NCBI GenBank assembly: GCA_000309945.1
Contig: CM001633.1
Location: forward strand, 1,770,292 to 1,834,291
DNA: 64,000 bases
Direction of reading: 5' to 3'
Source: Leptolyngbyaceae cyanobacterium JSC-12
GTDB taxonomy: Bacteria > Cyanobacteriota > Cyanobacteriia > Leptolyngbyales > Leptolyngbyaceae
Below, piece after piece: positions 36,560-46,594 of the stretch. A program made the position numbers and the translations under genes. How positions within the stretch are numbered: the first letter of the stretch is position 1; each line of letters begins with the position of its first letter. The notes below the pieces were generated by a model. It had not been told where the DNA came from, did no database searches, and worked only from the letters and a program-made list of their open reading frames with translations.

Positions 36560-36732
36560 GGGCTTCTGTTGACCGCAATTCGCCAGAGGGGTAAAGGTCG
36601 CTTATAGAGATTATCTCAAACCTGACCAAAGGCAAAGTACCGTCTTCCGTACATTTGCGATCGCAGGTTACCACTAATGCGCAATTGGCGACCGCTATAG
36701 AATCATAAGTAGCCTTCTATCTCCTCTGGCTC

Positions 36733-37515
36733 ATGAAACGCTATTGGCAAGTTTTGAAACTATTTTGGGCAACAGCACTAGCTGCCGAATTAGAGTATCG
36801 AATTAACTTTTTAATTGCAACACTCAGCAGCATTGGTGGGTTAATAGGCAGCCTGTTTGGGTTATTTCTGTTTTACCGAACAGGTTACAGCTTTCAAAAT
36901 TGGAATTGGGATCAGGCATTGATTGTCCTCGGATTGTTTACTCTTTTGCAAGGGTTTTCAGCTACTTTTTTGGCTCCAAATTTGAACCGAATTGTCCGGC
37001 ACATCCAGCAGGGCACCTTAGATTTTGTTTTATTAAAGCCAATCAATTCACAATTCTGGCTGTCAACTCATACTCTCTCACCCTGGGGTTTGCCAGATTT
37101 ATTATTTGGTGTGCTGATTATCTTAATTGCCGGAAATCGCCTGGGGGTGCATGTGAGCAATTACTTCATAGGATTGCTACCCATTTTCTTGGGTTTTGTA
37201 ATCCTCTATAGCTTGTGGTTTATGTTAGGGGCAATGAGTATCTGGTTTGTCAAAATCTACAATGTGACGGAAGTACTGCGAGGTTTGCTAGAAGCCGGAC
37301 GGTTCCCAACGGTCGCGTATCCCATGGGATATCGGATCTTTTTCACCTTTGTGGTACCAGTTGCGTTTTTGACAACAGTGCCAGCGGAGGTAATTTTGGG
37401 ACGGGGCAATTGGCACTGGGTTGCGGGAGCAGCGATTTTAGCAGGAGTCTTGCTTTGGCTATCCAGTGCTTTCTGGCGGTTTGCGCTACGGTTCTATACC
37501 AGTGCATCGAGTTAG
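36733..37515 (+). CDS. ABC-2 exporter permease 2 (COG3694-like)
   Basis: 260-residue membrane protein with about six helices. LKLFWATALAAELEYRINFL at the N-terminus parallels the start of permease 1, and LNRIVRHIQQGTLDFVLLKP and AVTVPAEVILG-like LTTVPAEVILGRG are typical of the group. It presumably completes the heteromeric exporter with the ATPase at 33643 and permease at 34623, though it is 1.3 kb away and must have its own promoter (upstream 36560-36732). Confidence 0.9.
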   Translation: MKRYWQVLKLFWATALAAELEYRINFLIATLSSIGGLIGSLFGLFLFYRTGYSFQNWNWDQALIVLGLFTLLQGFSATFLAPNLNRIVRHIQQGTLDFVLLKPINSQFWLSTHTLSPWGLPDLLFGVLIILIAGNRLGVHVSNYFIGLLPIFLGFVILYSLWFMLGAMSIWFVKIYNVTEVLRGLLEAGRFPTVAYPMGYRIFFTFVVPVAFLTTVPAEVILGRGNWHWVAGAAILAGVLLWLSSAFWRFALRFYTSASS

Positions 37516-37544
37516 AAGAAGGTTCGAATCTGTGATTTTCCTAG

Positions 37545-38714
37545 TCACGGCACAAACTGCGTTACAACTCTGCCACCACTAACAACAACTTGTTGGTCTC
37601 TAAGAGTGCCCCTGGCACGAGGACCAGCTAGATTTAAGGGAGGAGTCGCCTGTTGATAGGTGACATTGCCATCTGCCTGAAATTGCTGGGTATCGATATT
37701 CCAGGTTAAGCGATCGCTGGTAAGACGTGCCTGCCGTGGTCCACCTGCGCCTCGAACATTTCCAACAAGATTGAGCAACTTGGTTTTAAGATTTAGATCG
37801 CCCTGATTTCCAGTCAAGGTAATGCCATCTTTAGCGTTGTTAATCGTAATCAACTGAGGAGACACAATCAGGCGCTCCTGAATGCGCCAAGTCACCAAAT
37901 TTCCACTCACTTGTACAGCTGGATCAAAGATGTTCAACTGAGCATTCTGCTTCAGGGTAACAATCTGAGTTTTAAGATCCATTTCGCCCTGAGCAGCATT
38001 CGCGCGATCAGTTGCCACCTTATTGTCGTAGCGCTCCAACTGGAGGGGGCGATCGCCCACGAGTTTATCTTTTTCCACCAACCAGACCAGTCGTTCTGTA
38101 TTGAACTTCAAATCCGGCTTAGTTGACTCCGCCATGACTTTGCCATCCAACTCTAGTCGCCGTTGCCGGGTAAAATACTTCCCACTATTAGCAGAAGCGC
38201 TGATATTCTTCCGTGCTCCAGTGACGTTATTGCGAATTAAGATCAGGTCATTTTGGGGTTGCCACTCCAACTCATTGCCTTTAAGTGTCAAACCATCCCG
38301 TAAATCAGTTGCAAGAATATTTCCTCTAAGGAAAATTCGTTCCCCATCCTTCACCACTTCTCCGCTGTCACCAGACACTTTTACAATCGCTTTTCCATCC
38401 TGATAAAACTCTCCATTTGGCTTTTTTACCAGTGCGGTTTTCTTATCACGACTATAGGCAGCCTGTTCTGCTTTCACCTTCCACCACAACCGCCCTTTTT
38501 TGTCAAAATCCTCAAGCGTCACCGAGTTGAAGGTGAGATCTGTATCAAAATTTTCCCCTTCAAGCTGTTTCGCATCTTCTGCTAGCTTACGCTCTGCTCG
38601 GTTTGTATTGCATCCAAACAATGCCATAGGCATCACGATTAAGAGTGCGCCGCAAAACAAAGTGCCAATCAAACGGTGAGACTTCAGTCCAGAAGAAAAC
38701 ACGACAGGATGCAC
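37545..38714 (-). CDS. lptC: LptC/OstA-like LPS-export lipoprotein
   Basis: 389 residues. An N-terminal signal with lipobox MALFGC, then an LptC-type jellyroll (DTDLTFNSVTLEDFDKKGRL, WWKVKAEQAAYSRDKKTALV) followed by repeated LptA/OstA-like beta strands such as LTLKGNELEWQPQNDL and KFNTERLVWLVEKDK. Cyanobacterial LptC proteins are longer than the ~190-residue enterobacterial form and carry this extra OstA-like region. It should bridge the inner-membrane Lpt ABC transporter to the outer membrane. Neighbouring genes are not other lpt genes. Confidence 0.85.
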   Translation of the reverse strand: MHPVVFSSGLKSHRLIGTLFCGALLIVMPMALFGCNTNRAERKLAEDAKQLEGENFDTDLTFNSVTLEDFDKKGRLWWKVKAEQAAYSRDKKTALVKKPNGEFYQDGKAIVKVSGDSGEVVKDGERIFLRGNILATDLRDGLTLKGNELEWQPQNDLILIRNNVTGARKNISASANSGKYFTRQRRLELDGKVMAESTKPDLKFNTERLVWLVEKDKLVGDRPLQLERYDNKVATDRANAAQGEMDLKTQIVTLKQNAQLNIFDPAVQVSGNLVTWRIQERLIVSPQLITINNAKDGITLTGNQGDLNLKTKLLNLVGNVRGAGGPRQARLTSDRLTWNIDTQQFQADGNVTYQQATPPLNLAGPRARGTLRDQQVVVSGGRVVTQFVP

Positions 38715-38865
38715 TGGGTTACCCAGACTTGTGAAATACAGGATATTAGACCACAGACTGAGGCGAAAAGTTCACACCAACTCGAAAAACAGTAGAGGCA
38801 AAACGTTCTCATGAATGTGTTGTCCTGAAACGGACTTAGTTTTGCCTCCAACAAGGATAAATCAG

Positions 38866-39480
38866 CTACTCAGGGGGAGCATCATCCATTAGCCCAATGC
38901 CTGATAAGGGGCGGTAAGTGTAGCTCCGGGGAGTCTTCTGAATATCTTCTTTAATGTTGTCTAAGTCGATATAGCGATCTGCAACGTTAATCAGGCTATC
39001 ACTCGTCATTGATCGCAAACTTACCACTTCCACCCGGACGCCCCGATAGCTAACTGCATTGACAGCATACGCCAGATCTCCATCTCCACTGACTAGTACT
39101 GCAGTATCGTAGGAACCCACGAGAGACATCATATCCACGGCAATTTCCACATCCAGATTAGCTTTTTTAGAACCATCTGGGAGTTGTACTAGATCTTTGG
39201 AAATCACACGATAGCCATTACGGCGCATCCAAAGTAAGAAGCCCTGTTGTTTCTCATTGGTGCGATCAACCCCAGTATAAAAAAATGAGCGGAGTAAGCG
39301 CGAACCCGCAGTTAATCGACATAACAACTTGGTGTAATCGATTTCAATACCGAGTTGAAGGGCAGCATAGAACAGATTGGAGCCATCGATGAAAATAGCA
39401 ACCCGCCCACGGTTTTCAAGTACTTGTTGAGGCGTAAACGCCGACTCGTTCATTTCAAAATTGTTATTGGTATTTAACAT
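38866..39480 (-). CDS. LabA-like NYN-domain protein
   Basis: 204 residues. The NYN (PIN-like) fold has the conserved acids in VAIFIDGSNLFYAALQLGI, KANLDVEIAVDMM and AVLVSGDGDLAYAVNAV. LabA of Synechococcus acts in the circadian output of KaiC, while other NYN proteins are RNases. GVRVEVVSLRSMTSDSLINV is typical of the LabA/DUF88 group. A second start 27 bp downstream (MNESAFTP) is possible. It is 74 bp upstream of the LptC-side genes' strand partner metG. Confidence 0.9.
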   Translation of the reverse strand: MLNTNNNFEMNESAFTPQQVLENRGRVAIFIDGSNLFYAALQLGIEIDYTKLLCRLTAGSRLLRSFFYTGVDRTNEKQQGFLLWMRRNGYRVISKDLVQLPDGSKKANLDVEIAVDMMSLVGSYDTAVLVSGDGDLAYAVNAVSYRGVRVEVVSLRSMTSDSLINVADRYIDLDNIKEDIQKTPRSYTYRPLSGIGLMDDAPPE

Positions 39481-39554
39481 GGCGATAGTGCCTCTGTGTT
39501 ATGAAAAGAAGTTTTGAACAAAAGGGGCTGCGTACTTAAAATAGCTCAGTTTAT

Positions 39555-41159
39555 TCAAGTGGAAACAGGTTCTAAAAGTTCAAGGCGTTGAAAAACAGGT
39601 TGGGGGATTCCCAGAAGTTGGCTGACTGGAAGTGCTCCCCATTGGGTATGAACTTCAAAAGGGGCAGCTTTTACCATCCCAATTTGGTCAGTAAAATCAA
39701 CCGAGAATCCTAACTGTTGATAAATGAGGGTACTAACCTTGGGGATAACGGGTGAGAGTAAGTAAGTTGATAACCGAACCGCTTCTAGTACGGTGTAGAG
39801 TACATGGTCAACGATCTGGTGCTGTCCTTGCTTGTGGAGAGTCCAGGGAGCTTGTTCATCAATGAATTTGTTGCCCGCCCGAACCAGTGTCAAGATTGCT
39901 TCATAAGCTTCGCTAAAAGCAAGCGCTTCGTAAGCCTTTGTAACGCGATCGCTCAAGCTTTTTGCCAGTTCCACAAAAGCATCCTTCTCCCACAAGGTTT
40001 GTGAGGGCTGAGGCACCTTAGCATCGCAATATTTATACGCCATTTTTAATGTGCGATTTAGCAAATTGCCCAGATCGTTCGCTAAATCTGCGTTAAGGAT
40101 ATTGATAAAGCGAGTGTGATTAAAGTCTCCATCACGCCCAAACTCAATTTCTTTCAGAAAATAGTAACGAACTGCATCAGACCCATATTGTTTGACAAGA
40201 TCAAAGGGATCAAGCACGTTGCCCAGAGATTTCCCCATCTTTTGTCCATCCTTAGTTAGGTAGCCATGCCCAAAGACGCGATCAGGAAGCGGCACCCCTG
40301 CTGACATCAGCATTGCAGGCCAATAGACTGCATGGAAGCGCAAAATGTCTTTGCCAATGAGATGAACATTCACAGGCCACCACCGAGCCAAAGCATTTTC
40401 CAATGTGGGTTGTGCACCAGGGTCTAGCAAGGCAGTTACATAGCCCAGCAGGGCATCAAACCAAACGTACAAGGTATGCTTTGGATCAGCAGGAACCGGA
40501 ATCCCCCAACTCACATTCACTCGCGAGATGGAAAAATCTTGCAAACCCTGGTTTACAAAGCTAATGACTTCATTACGGCGAGTTTCAGGTTGAATGAAAT
40601 CAGGATTGTCTGAATAAAGTTGCTTCAACCGCTCCTGGTATTTGGACAGGCGGAAAAAGTAATTCTCTTCATCCCGCCATTCGGCTTCGATGGTGGTGTG
40701 AATAGGGCAGCAGTGGTTATCTAGGAGTTCGCGTTCCTCTTTAAATTCCTCGCATGCAACGCAGTACCACCCTTTCTGCTGCCCCAGATAGATGTCACCT
40801 TGATCCCACACTCGCTGATAAAAATCATTGACGATTTTCTCATGCCAGGGATCAGTTGTGCGAATAAAGCGGTCAAACTGAATGTCACACAATTCCCATA
40901 GGGCTTTGAACTGCGCTACAACCTGATCACAATGGTCTTGGGGATCTCGCCCTGCAGCTTCAGCTGAACGCTGAATCTTTTGTCCATGCTCGTCTGTTCC
41001 CGTAACAAAGAGCACAGACTTTCCCTGCAGTCGCTGAAATCTTGCTAAGACATCAGCAGCAATTGTAGGGTAGGCACTGCCCATATGAGGCAATGCATTC
41101 ACGTAATAAAGCGGAGTAGTGATAACAAATTGATTCTTATCGATAGTGCTAAGGCTCAT
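39555..41159 (-). CDS. metG: Methionyl-tRNA synthetase
   Basis: 534-residue class I synthetase that charges tRNA-Met. The HIGH-equivalent is PLYYVNALPHMGSAYPT; the KMSKS-equivalent is DGQKMGKSLGNVLDP. A zinc-type knuckle is present (WYCVACEEF and DNHCCPIH). The anticodon-binding helical domain follows (ADLANDLGNLLNRTLKMAYK). It lacks the C-terminal EMAP-II-like tRNA-binding extension of the longer bacterial form, which is usual in cyanobacteria. Confidence 0.96.
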   Translation of the reverse strand: MSLSTIDKNQFVITTPLYYVNALPHMGSAYPTIAADVLARFQRLQGKSVLFVTGTDEHGQKIQRSAEAAGRDPQDHCDQVVAQFKALWELCDIQFDRFIRTTDPWHEKIVNDFYQRVWDQGDIYLGQQKGWYCVACEEFKEERELLDNHCCPIHTTIEAEWRDEENYFFRLSKYQERLKQLYSDNPDFIQPETRRNEVISFVNQGLQDFSISRVNVSWGIPVPADPKHTLYVWFDALLGYVTALLDPGAQPTLENALARWWPVNVHLIGKDILRFHAVYWPAMLMSAGVPLPDRVFGHGYLTKDGQKMGKSLGNVLDPFDLVKQYGSDAVRYYFLKEIEFGRDGDFNHTRFINILNADLANDLGNLLNRTLKMAYKYCDAKVPQPSQTLWEKDAFVELAKSLSDRVTKAYEALAFSEAYEAILTLVRAGNKFIDEQAPWTLHKQGQHQIVDHVLYTVLEAVRLSTYLLSPVIPKVSTLIYQQLGFSVDFTDQIGMVKAAPFEVHTQWGALPVSQLLGIPQPVFQRLELLEPVST

Positions 41160-41748
41160 GGATGATTAACAAAAAGCTCCCTCAAAGATTGCTCTCTGAA
41201 TATTAGGAGCATTTAACGCATAACTGACACATAGCTGAAAAGCGTCTCAATCACGAGTAACACATTGAGACTGAATTAACCTTGCTCAGACTATTAATCT
41301 CACTTGGACTATTTAGACTCAAATAAACTATGAATTGTATCTTACTGTTTCAATAGTAACTATAAACCAAATTTAAGAAGATGGGTAAACCTTAAGATTA
41401 ACCAAACGATTGCGCAGAGAAAATTACTCCGAATGGTATTTCTATGGAGCTCATTTTGCTGATATCTGGGGTGGAGAATGGGTTTTAGCTTTATCCTAGA
41501 ATTACTCAGGGGATTCCATTGGCTACAATTAAATTATTAAAAGTTTTTAGTCCTTAATATTTTATAGCGAGTCTTTAAAGACTGTCTTTCTCTGGCTGCA
41601 AAACAACCGAAGATCTACCTAATTCATTAACAGCAGCCTGGAGTTTTCTATCTGGGGTTTGTGTCAAGTCTCTGTGAAAACACGTTAAGCCCTATATGGA
41701 GCTTTTGCTAGCGAGTCTCATAGTGTCAGGAAACTTAGTGTCAGGAAA
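41160..41748. other. Intergenic region, metG / acyltransferase
   Basis: About 590 bp, AT-rich, between divergently transcribed genes. It must carry both promoters. No gene, RNA or repeat is supported; the only local repeat is GTGTCAGGAAA, twice, at 41723-41750, overlapping the acyltransferase start. Confidence 0.5.
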
Positions 41749-42471
41749 ATGCTGTTCGACAATCCTCTAGAAATTTCTCAGTTGCTTCTGGCGATGTCAG
41801 GAGTTCGAATATATACATTTCATCGAGATCGGGTTCCGCAAGAGGGCGCAGTGGTTGTAGTTAGTAACCATCGTAGCTTTATGGATGCACCTGTGTTGAT
41901 GGCAGCAATCAACCGTTCAATTCGGTTTGCGTGTCACCACTATATGGGGCAGGTACCTGTGATGCGGGATGTTGTTCAACGACTTGGTTGTTTTCCACTA
42001 GGGAACCCATCTGAGCGCAATCAAAGTTTTTTCCGTAAGGCAGTCTATTTGTTGCAAACCCATCAGGCAGTCGGGGTATTTCCAGAGGGGGCAGAGCCAA
42101 TGGTGAAAGAAACTGCTCCGGCACAAATGGGAGACTTTCAGCGGGGGTTTGCTCATTTAGCGTTGCGTGCACCTGTGGAGGATTTAGCGATTTTACCGAT
42201 CGCGATCGCCTCCAATGAAGAAATAACCAACTCCGCTGTTCCCTTACGGTTGCTAAGTTTGTTTGATCCCTCTGAACCCTTATTTGCCCAGTCAGGTTGG
42301 CATCCCATGGTGGTTTACCAGCGAGTAAACGTCTTGATCGGTCGTCCCTATTGGATTCACTCATCGCAACGAGAAGACTATCAGGGAAGACATGCGCGAT
42401 CGCTAGTCACTGAAATTACACAAACTTGCCATGCCGAAATTAACCATTTACTCACTCAAGGCTGTTATTAA
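41749..42471 (+). CDS. Lysophospholipid acyltransferase family (PlsC-like)
   Basis: 240 residues. The acyltransferase H-x4-D motif is VSNHRSFMDAPVL (H41, D46) and the second block is FPEGAEPMVK. It is a PlsC-type enzyme that moves an acyl chain to a glycerolipid or another alcohol. An alpha/beta hydrolase gene follows after 46 bp. In plants the two domains are fused in phytyl ester/diacylglycerol acyltransferases (PES/ELT), so the pair may be a split form. Confidence 0.88.
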   Translation: MLFDNPLEISQLLLAMSGVRIYTFHRDRVPQEGAVVVVSNHRSFMDAPVLMAAINRSIRFACHHYMGQVPVMRDVVQRLGCFPLGNPSERNQSFFRKAVYLLQTHQAVGVFPEGAEPMVKETAPAQMGDFQRGFAHLALRAPVEDLAILPIAIASNEEITNSAVPLRLLSLFDPSEPLFAQSGWHPMVVYQRVNVLIGRPYWIHSSQREDYQGRHARSLVTEITQTCHAEINHLLTQGCY

Positions 42472-42517
42472 ATAGCCCCAGTCTTAACTATCGTTTCTAA
42501 TCCAACGTCTAGACATC

Positions 42518-43330
42518 ATGCTAAGCACAGGTCCCGTCTTTCTCACCCCAAAACGCTTACAGCCAGACCTACCACTGTTTGTGTTTTTGCCTGGAATGGA
42601 TGGAACAGGGCAATTGTTTAGAACTCAGACTGATGGACTTGAGATTGGATTTGATGTTCGCTGTCTGGCAATCCCACCTACTGATTTAACCAGTTGGGAT
42701 GAGCTAGCGGAACAAACTGTAATGCTAATTCACCAAGAATTAGCCAAGAAGCGCGATCGCTCTGTTTATTTATGCGGTGAGTCGTTTGGTGGCTGTTTGG
42801 CGCTGAAAGTTGCCTTGCATTCACCCCATTTGTTCAACCGGGTAATCCTGGCAAATCCAGCTTCGTCCTTTAAGGAAAAACCCTTTTTGAACTGGAGCGG
42901 AGTGATTACTAGTTGGATGCCAGAACCAGTTTATCGATGGTCATCTCTTTGGCTCATGCCCTTTCTAGCAAGATTAGAACGATTAACGCCCGATGATCGC
43001 CAGACTTTACTCAAGGCAGTGCAATCAGTACCCCAAAAAACCTCAATTTGGCGATTGTCTCTCCTGAATGAATTTATGATTTCTGAGGCAGAACTTCAGC
43101 AAATTACACAACCAGTATTGCTGATAGCAGGAGCAGCTGATCAATTGCTGCCATCCTTAGCAGAGGTGCAGCGGCTTCAGCAGACTTTACCCCATTCAAA
43201 AGTTGTGGTTCTACCTGATAGTGGACATGCGTGCTTGCTAGAAGCAGACGTGAACCTGTATGAAATTCTGCAAGAGCATGGGTTTCTGGAAGCATCATTA
43301 GCCGTTAAAGCACCTGTTGCAAATCGTTAG
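42518..43330 (+). CDS. Alpha/beta hydrolase (PES-type esterase partner)
   Basis: 270 residues. FVFLPGMDGTGQLFRTQTDG begins the fold; the nucleophile elbow is YLCGESFGGCLAL (S89), with acid D208 in LLIAGAADQLLPS and H237 in PDSGHACLLE. The PGMDGTG and GESFGG motifs resemble the hydrolase part of plant phytyl ester synthases. It lies 46 bp after the PlsC-like gene, so cotranscription is likely. Substrate unproven: phytyl, acyl or chlorophyll-derived esters are candidates. Confidence 0.87.
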   Translation: MLSTGPVFLTPKRLQPDLPLFVFLPGMDGTGQLFRTQTDGLEIGFDVRCLAIPPTDLTSWDELAEQTVMLIHQELAKKRDRSVYLCGESFGGCLALKVALHSPHLFNRVILANPASSFKEKPFLNWSGVITSWMPEPVYRWSSLWLMPFLARLERLTPDDRQTLLKAVQSVPQKTSIWRLSLLNEFMISEAELQQITQPVLLIAGAADQLLPSLAEVQRLQQTLPHSKVVVLPDSGHACLLEADVNLYEILQEHGFLEASLAVKAPVANR

Positions 43331-43413
43331 CACGTTCCTTAAATCGGGAATAATGGGCAGAGTCTGTAAGGCGATCGCGACTTATCCCAATATTTGCCTA
43401 GAGATCAATATCG

Positions 43414-45939
43414 ATGCATCCCTTTGCTGCAAGTTCTCCGCTCAGCCCAGCTAGTGATCAAGCTCCACTCTCCAACGATTTTTTAAGTTGCGTTATCAAC
43501 GGATTATCCGATCCCGTTTTTGTCAAAGATCGGCAACATCGCTGGGTCATGCTCAACGACGCTTTTTGTACATTCATTGGACGATCACGAACTGAATTAT
43601 TGGGCAGAACAGAATATGATTTTTTGCCAACAGAGCAGGCGCAGACCTTTTGGGAGCGAGATGAGCAAGTTTTTATTACTGGAACCCAGAGTGAATGGGA
43701 AGAAGCCTTTACTGATCAACGAGGTATCACTCACATCATTTCTACTAAAACATCTCTTATCCAGAATGCTCATGGTGAAGCTTTTTTAGTGGGCACAATT
43801 CGAGACATCACCCAACGTAAACAAACAGAAGAAGAGTTACGGCAAAGCGAAGCAAACCAACGAGTGTTACTAAGTGCCTTACCCGATCTGATCCTGCGCA
43901 TGACTGGAGATGGCACCTACCTGGATTTCATTCCAACCGAAACTTTTCACATCTTTGGGAGTGCAGATTTAGTTGGAACGTCCATTCATGGGAGTCTGCC
44001 ACCTGATCTGGTAGAGCAGCGATTAGCATACATGCGAAAGGCTCTGGAAACGGGCAAACTCCAGGTTTATGAGCAGGATATTCAAGTCAATGGCGAAATT
44101 CGTACTGAGGAAGTACGAATTACAGTTAGCGGTGATAACGAAGTTTTGATTATTGTGCGAGATATGACCGAACGTAAACAGGCAGAACTCGCATTAGAAC
44201 GTCTTAAAGATGAACTGGAGGCACGGGTTGAAGAACGTACCCAGGCGTTACAAGAGAGCGAGGCCCGGTTAAGAGCTTTGGTAGACAATTTGCCTTTTGG
44301 TTGCTGGGCGTGTGATACCGACAGTCGGCACATTATGCAAAACGCCACATCTATCAAACAATGGGGGAATCTCATCGGTAAACGTCCTCAAGATTTGGAT
44401 CTACCCCCCGAAATTCTCACGAAATGGCTTGCTAATGATGCGAGAACGCTTGCTGGGGAGGTGCTGCATCTGGAAAATGAGTATGAGCAAAATGGTGAGA
44501 CTCGAATTTACCAAACCATTCTGGCTCCAATCCAGACTGAGGATGGGATTTGTGGCTTATTGGGAGTAGATATCGATATCACAGAGCAGAAACAAAATGA
44601 GATGGCTTTGCGCCAGAATGAGGAGCGTTTGCGTTTAGTCCTGCAAAACATGCCTGTGATGATGAATGCGGTTGATGCTGACGGTAATATCATTGTCTGG
44701 AACAGTGAATCTGAGCGGGTGACAGGTTACACAGCAGCAGAAATTATCAACAATCCGCAGGTAATGGAATTGCTTTATCCAGATAAAGAGTTTCGGGAAT
44801 TAATGTTGGCAGAGGCGAACAAGCGAGGCAGTAGTTATCGCAACTGGGAGCAGAATATTTGGTGTAAAGATGGCAGCGTGAAAACTATTTTATGGTCAAA
44901 CATTTCAGCACAATTTCCAGTGTCTGGTTGGGCAGGATGGAGTGTGGGTATTGATATTAGCGATCGCAAACAAGCAGAAATACAATTACGTGCCTCTGAA
45001 ACTCAGCTTCGGCAGCAAGCCGATGAATTAAACCATGCGCTTCAAGAATTGCAACGAACCCAGACTCAATTAATCCAAAGTGAAAAAATGTCGAGTTTGG
45101 GGCAACTGGTAGCAGGGGTTGCCCATGAGATTAACAATCCAGTCAGCTTTATCTATGGCAACCTCAACTATGCTGACGAATACATTCAAAGCTTGCTCAA
45201 CCTTTTGCAGCTTTACCAGAAGCATTATCCAAATCCTGTTGCAGAAATTCAAGTTGAGTCAGAAGCACTAGATTTAGAGTTTGTCATGAGCGATTTGCCA
45301 AAACTTTTGAGTTCAATGCGGATTGGAGCAGAGCGCATTGAGCAGATTGTGATATCGCTGCGAACATTCTCACGCATGGATGAAGCTGAGATGAAAGCGG
45401 TCAATATTCATACTGGCATTGATAGCACCCTAATGATTTTGCAGAGCCGTCTTAAAGCTCAACCTAACCGCTCTAAAATTGCAGTCATTACTAATTACGG
45501 TGATTTACCTCTTGTGGAATGCTATGCCGGACAGTTGAATCAGGTATTCATGAATATTTTGGTAAATGCGATCGATGCACTTGAAGATGCAGAGTCCAGA
45601 AATTGCCAGCCAGGATGGCAACCCACCATAACAATTTGCACGGAATTTGTTCCTCAAGATCAACTTTCAGGTACCTCAGGCACACGCTCCTCAAGCCGTC
45701 TTCCCTTTATTCGGATTCGCATTGCAGACAATGGTCCTGGCATTCCTGCATCTGTTCAGCAACGTCTATTCGATCCCTTCTTTACAACTAAGCCAATTGG
45801 CAAAGGTACAGGGATGGGCTTGTCAATTAGCTATCAAATTGTGACTGAACGGCATGGAGGCATTCTAGAGTGCGTTTCAGAACCCGGAGAAGGAGCGGAG
45901 TTTCGGATTGAGATTCCGATTTCCCAATCTACTTCTTAA
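43414..45939 (+). CDS. Multi-PAS sensor histidine kinase
   Basis: 841 residues, no membrane helix. About four PAS-type domains in tandem, each ending with the DIT/DMT-RKQ-type linker (TIRDITQRKQTEEELRQSEA, IVRDMTERKQAELALERLK, VDIDITEQKQNEMALRQNEE, VGIDISDRKQAEIQLRASET). A coiled-coil segment after the second holds ELEARVEERTQALQESEARL. The kinase core has the H-box VAGVAHEINNPVSF (H571), the N-box LVNAIDALE, and G-boxes IADNGPGIPAS and GKGTGMGLSIS. No receiver domain and no adjacent regulator gene, so the partner is unknown. No cofactor-binding residue is obvious. Confidence 0.93.
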   Translation: MHPFAASSPLSPASDQAPLSNDFLSCVINGLSDPVFVKDRQHRWVMLNDAFCTFIGRSRTELLGRTEYDFLPTEQAQTFWERDEQVFITGTQSEWEEAFTDQRGITHIISTKTSLIQNAHGEAFLVGTIRDITQRKQTEEELRQSEANQRVLLSALPDLILRMTGDGTYLDFIPTETFHIFGSADLVGTSIHGSLPPDLVEQRLAYMRKALETGKLQVYEQDIQVNGEIRTEEVRITVSGDNEVLIIVRDMTERKQAELALERLKDELEARVEERTQALQESEARLRALVDNLPFGCWACDTDSRHIMQNATSIKQWGNLIGKRPQDLDLPPEILTKWLANDARTLAGEVLHLENEYEQNGETRIYQTILAPIQTEDGICGLLGVDIDITEQKQNEMALRQNEERLRLVLQNMPVMMNAVDADGNIIVWNSESERVTGYTAAEIINNPQVMELLYPDKEFRELMLAEANKRGSSYRNWEQNIWCKDGSVKTILWSNISAQFPVSGWAGWSVGIDISDRKQAEIQLRASETQLRQQADELNHALQELQRTQTQLIQSEKMSSLGQLVAGVAHEINNPVSFIYGNLNYADEYIQSLLNLLQLYQKHYPNPVAEIQVESEALDLEFVMSDLPKLLSSMRIGAERIEQIVISLRTFSRMDEAEMKAVNIHTGIDSTLMILQSRLKAQPNRSKIAVITNYGDLPLVECYAGQLNQVFMNILVNAIDALEDAESRNCQPGWQPTITICTEFVPQDQLSGTSGTRSSSRLPFIRIRIADNGPGIPASVQQRLFDPFFTTKPIGKGTGMGLSISYQIVTERHGGILECVSEPGEGAEFRIEIPISQSTS

Positions 45940-45994
45940 TGCACTGCCCCTCTTTCCTCCTGGCTGCCTTCCTTATTTTCTGCCTGGACTCTGT

Positions 45995-46594
45995 TTATTG
46001 TCTGTTGGTATTTTTGGTGTTTTTGGGTGGCTCAGCAAAGGGATCGATAGTGGGTAAGGTAGTGGGGGCAGTTGGGGTTGCAAGGGGATCAGGAGTGAAG
46101 GGCTGCTCGGATAAGGGAACGTTAGCAGAGGGGACTACAGCAATTTCGATAGTTCGTTTAGCGGGGGCACAGCCCTGTACGGAGGCTTCGAGGGTGATTG
46201 TATCGTTGACGAGCGATCGCGGGGCTGTGTAAATCGACTGTGGCTCCATCGTGACGCGAGATTCAAACTGTCCGTAGGTTGATCGCCATTGGTAAATCAC
46301 AGATTTCTCATCAGGATTTTCAACTGAAGCAAGAAAAATACGCTTTTCGCCTGCTGGGACTACGATAGGTAAACCTTTCGGTGCTTGAATTTTTTTGGGA
46401 GGTTGCCCTGGTTGGCTACTGGGCTTGAGGACCGTAACATTAACGAGGAGTGTGGTGCAGGTGTTGGTAGGTGGCTGAACTTTGGACAGCGGTTGGATAA
46501 TTAAATCCCAGGTTCCGTACATCCCAATCCCCACAACCACTAGTGGAAAAACGTAGCGGTTGAGTTGGTCTATCCAGGTTTGCCGTTTGGTCAT
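45995..46594 (-). CDS. Membrane-anchored hypothetical protein with Ig-like domain
   Basis: 199 residues. One N-terminal membrane helix (YVFPLVVVGIGMYGTWDLII) anchors a periplasmic part. RIFLASVENPDEKSVIYQWR, then STYGQFES and QSIYTAPRSLVNDTITLEA, resembles an immunoglobulin-like bacterial fold. The last 40 residues are proline-rich and disordered (PLSEQPFTPDPLATPTAPTT). No catalytic motif is seen; I do not recognise a named family. It is a lone gene converging on the histidine kinase. Confidence 0.65.
   Translation of the reverse strand: MTKRQTWIDQLNRYVFPLVVVGIGMYGTWDLIIQPLSKVQPPTNTCTTLLVNVTVLKPSSQPGQPPKKIQAPKGLPIVVPAGEKRIFLASVENPDEKSVIYQWRSTYGQFESRVTMEPQSIYTAPRSLVNDTITLEASVQGCAPAKRTIEIAVVPSANVPLSEQPFTPDPLATPTAPTTLPTIDPFAEPPKNTKNTNRQ

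Noticed and set aside
37518-37550. GGTTCGAATC T-loop-like sequence suggesting a tRNA
   Set aside because: No acceptor stem, anticodon arm or D-arm can be built around it; it is only a chance match between two genes.
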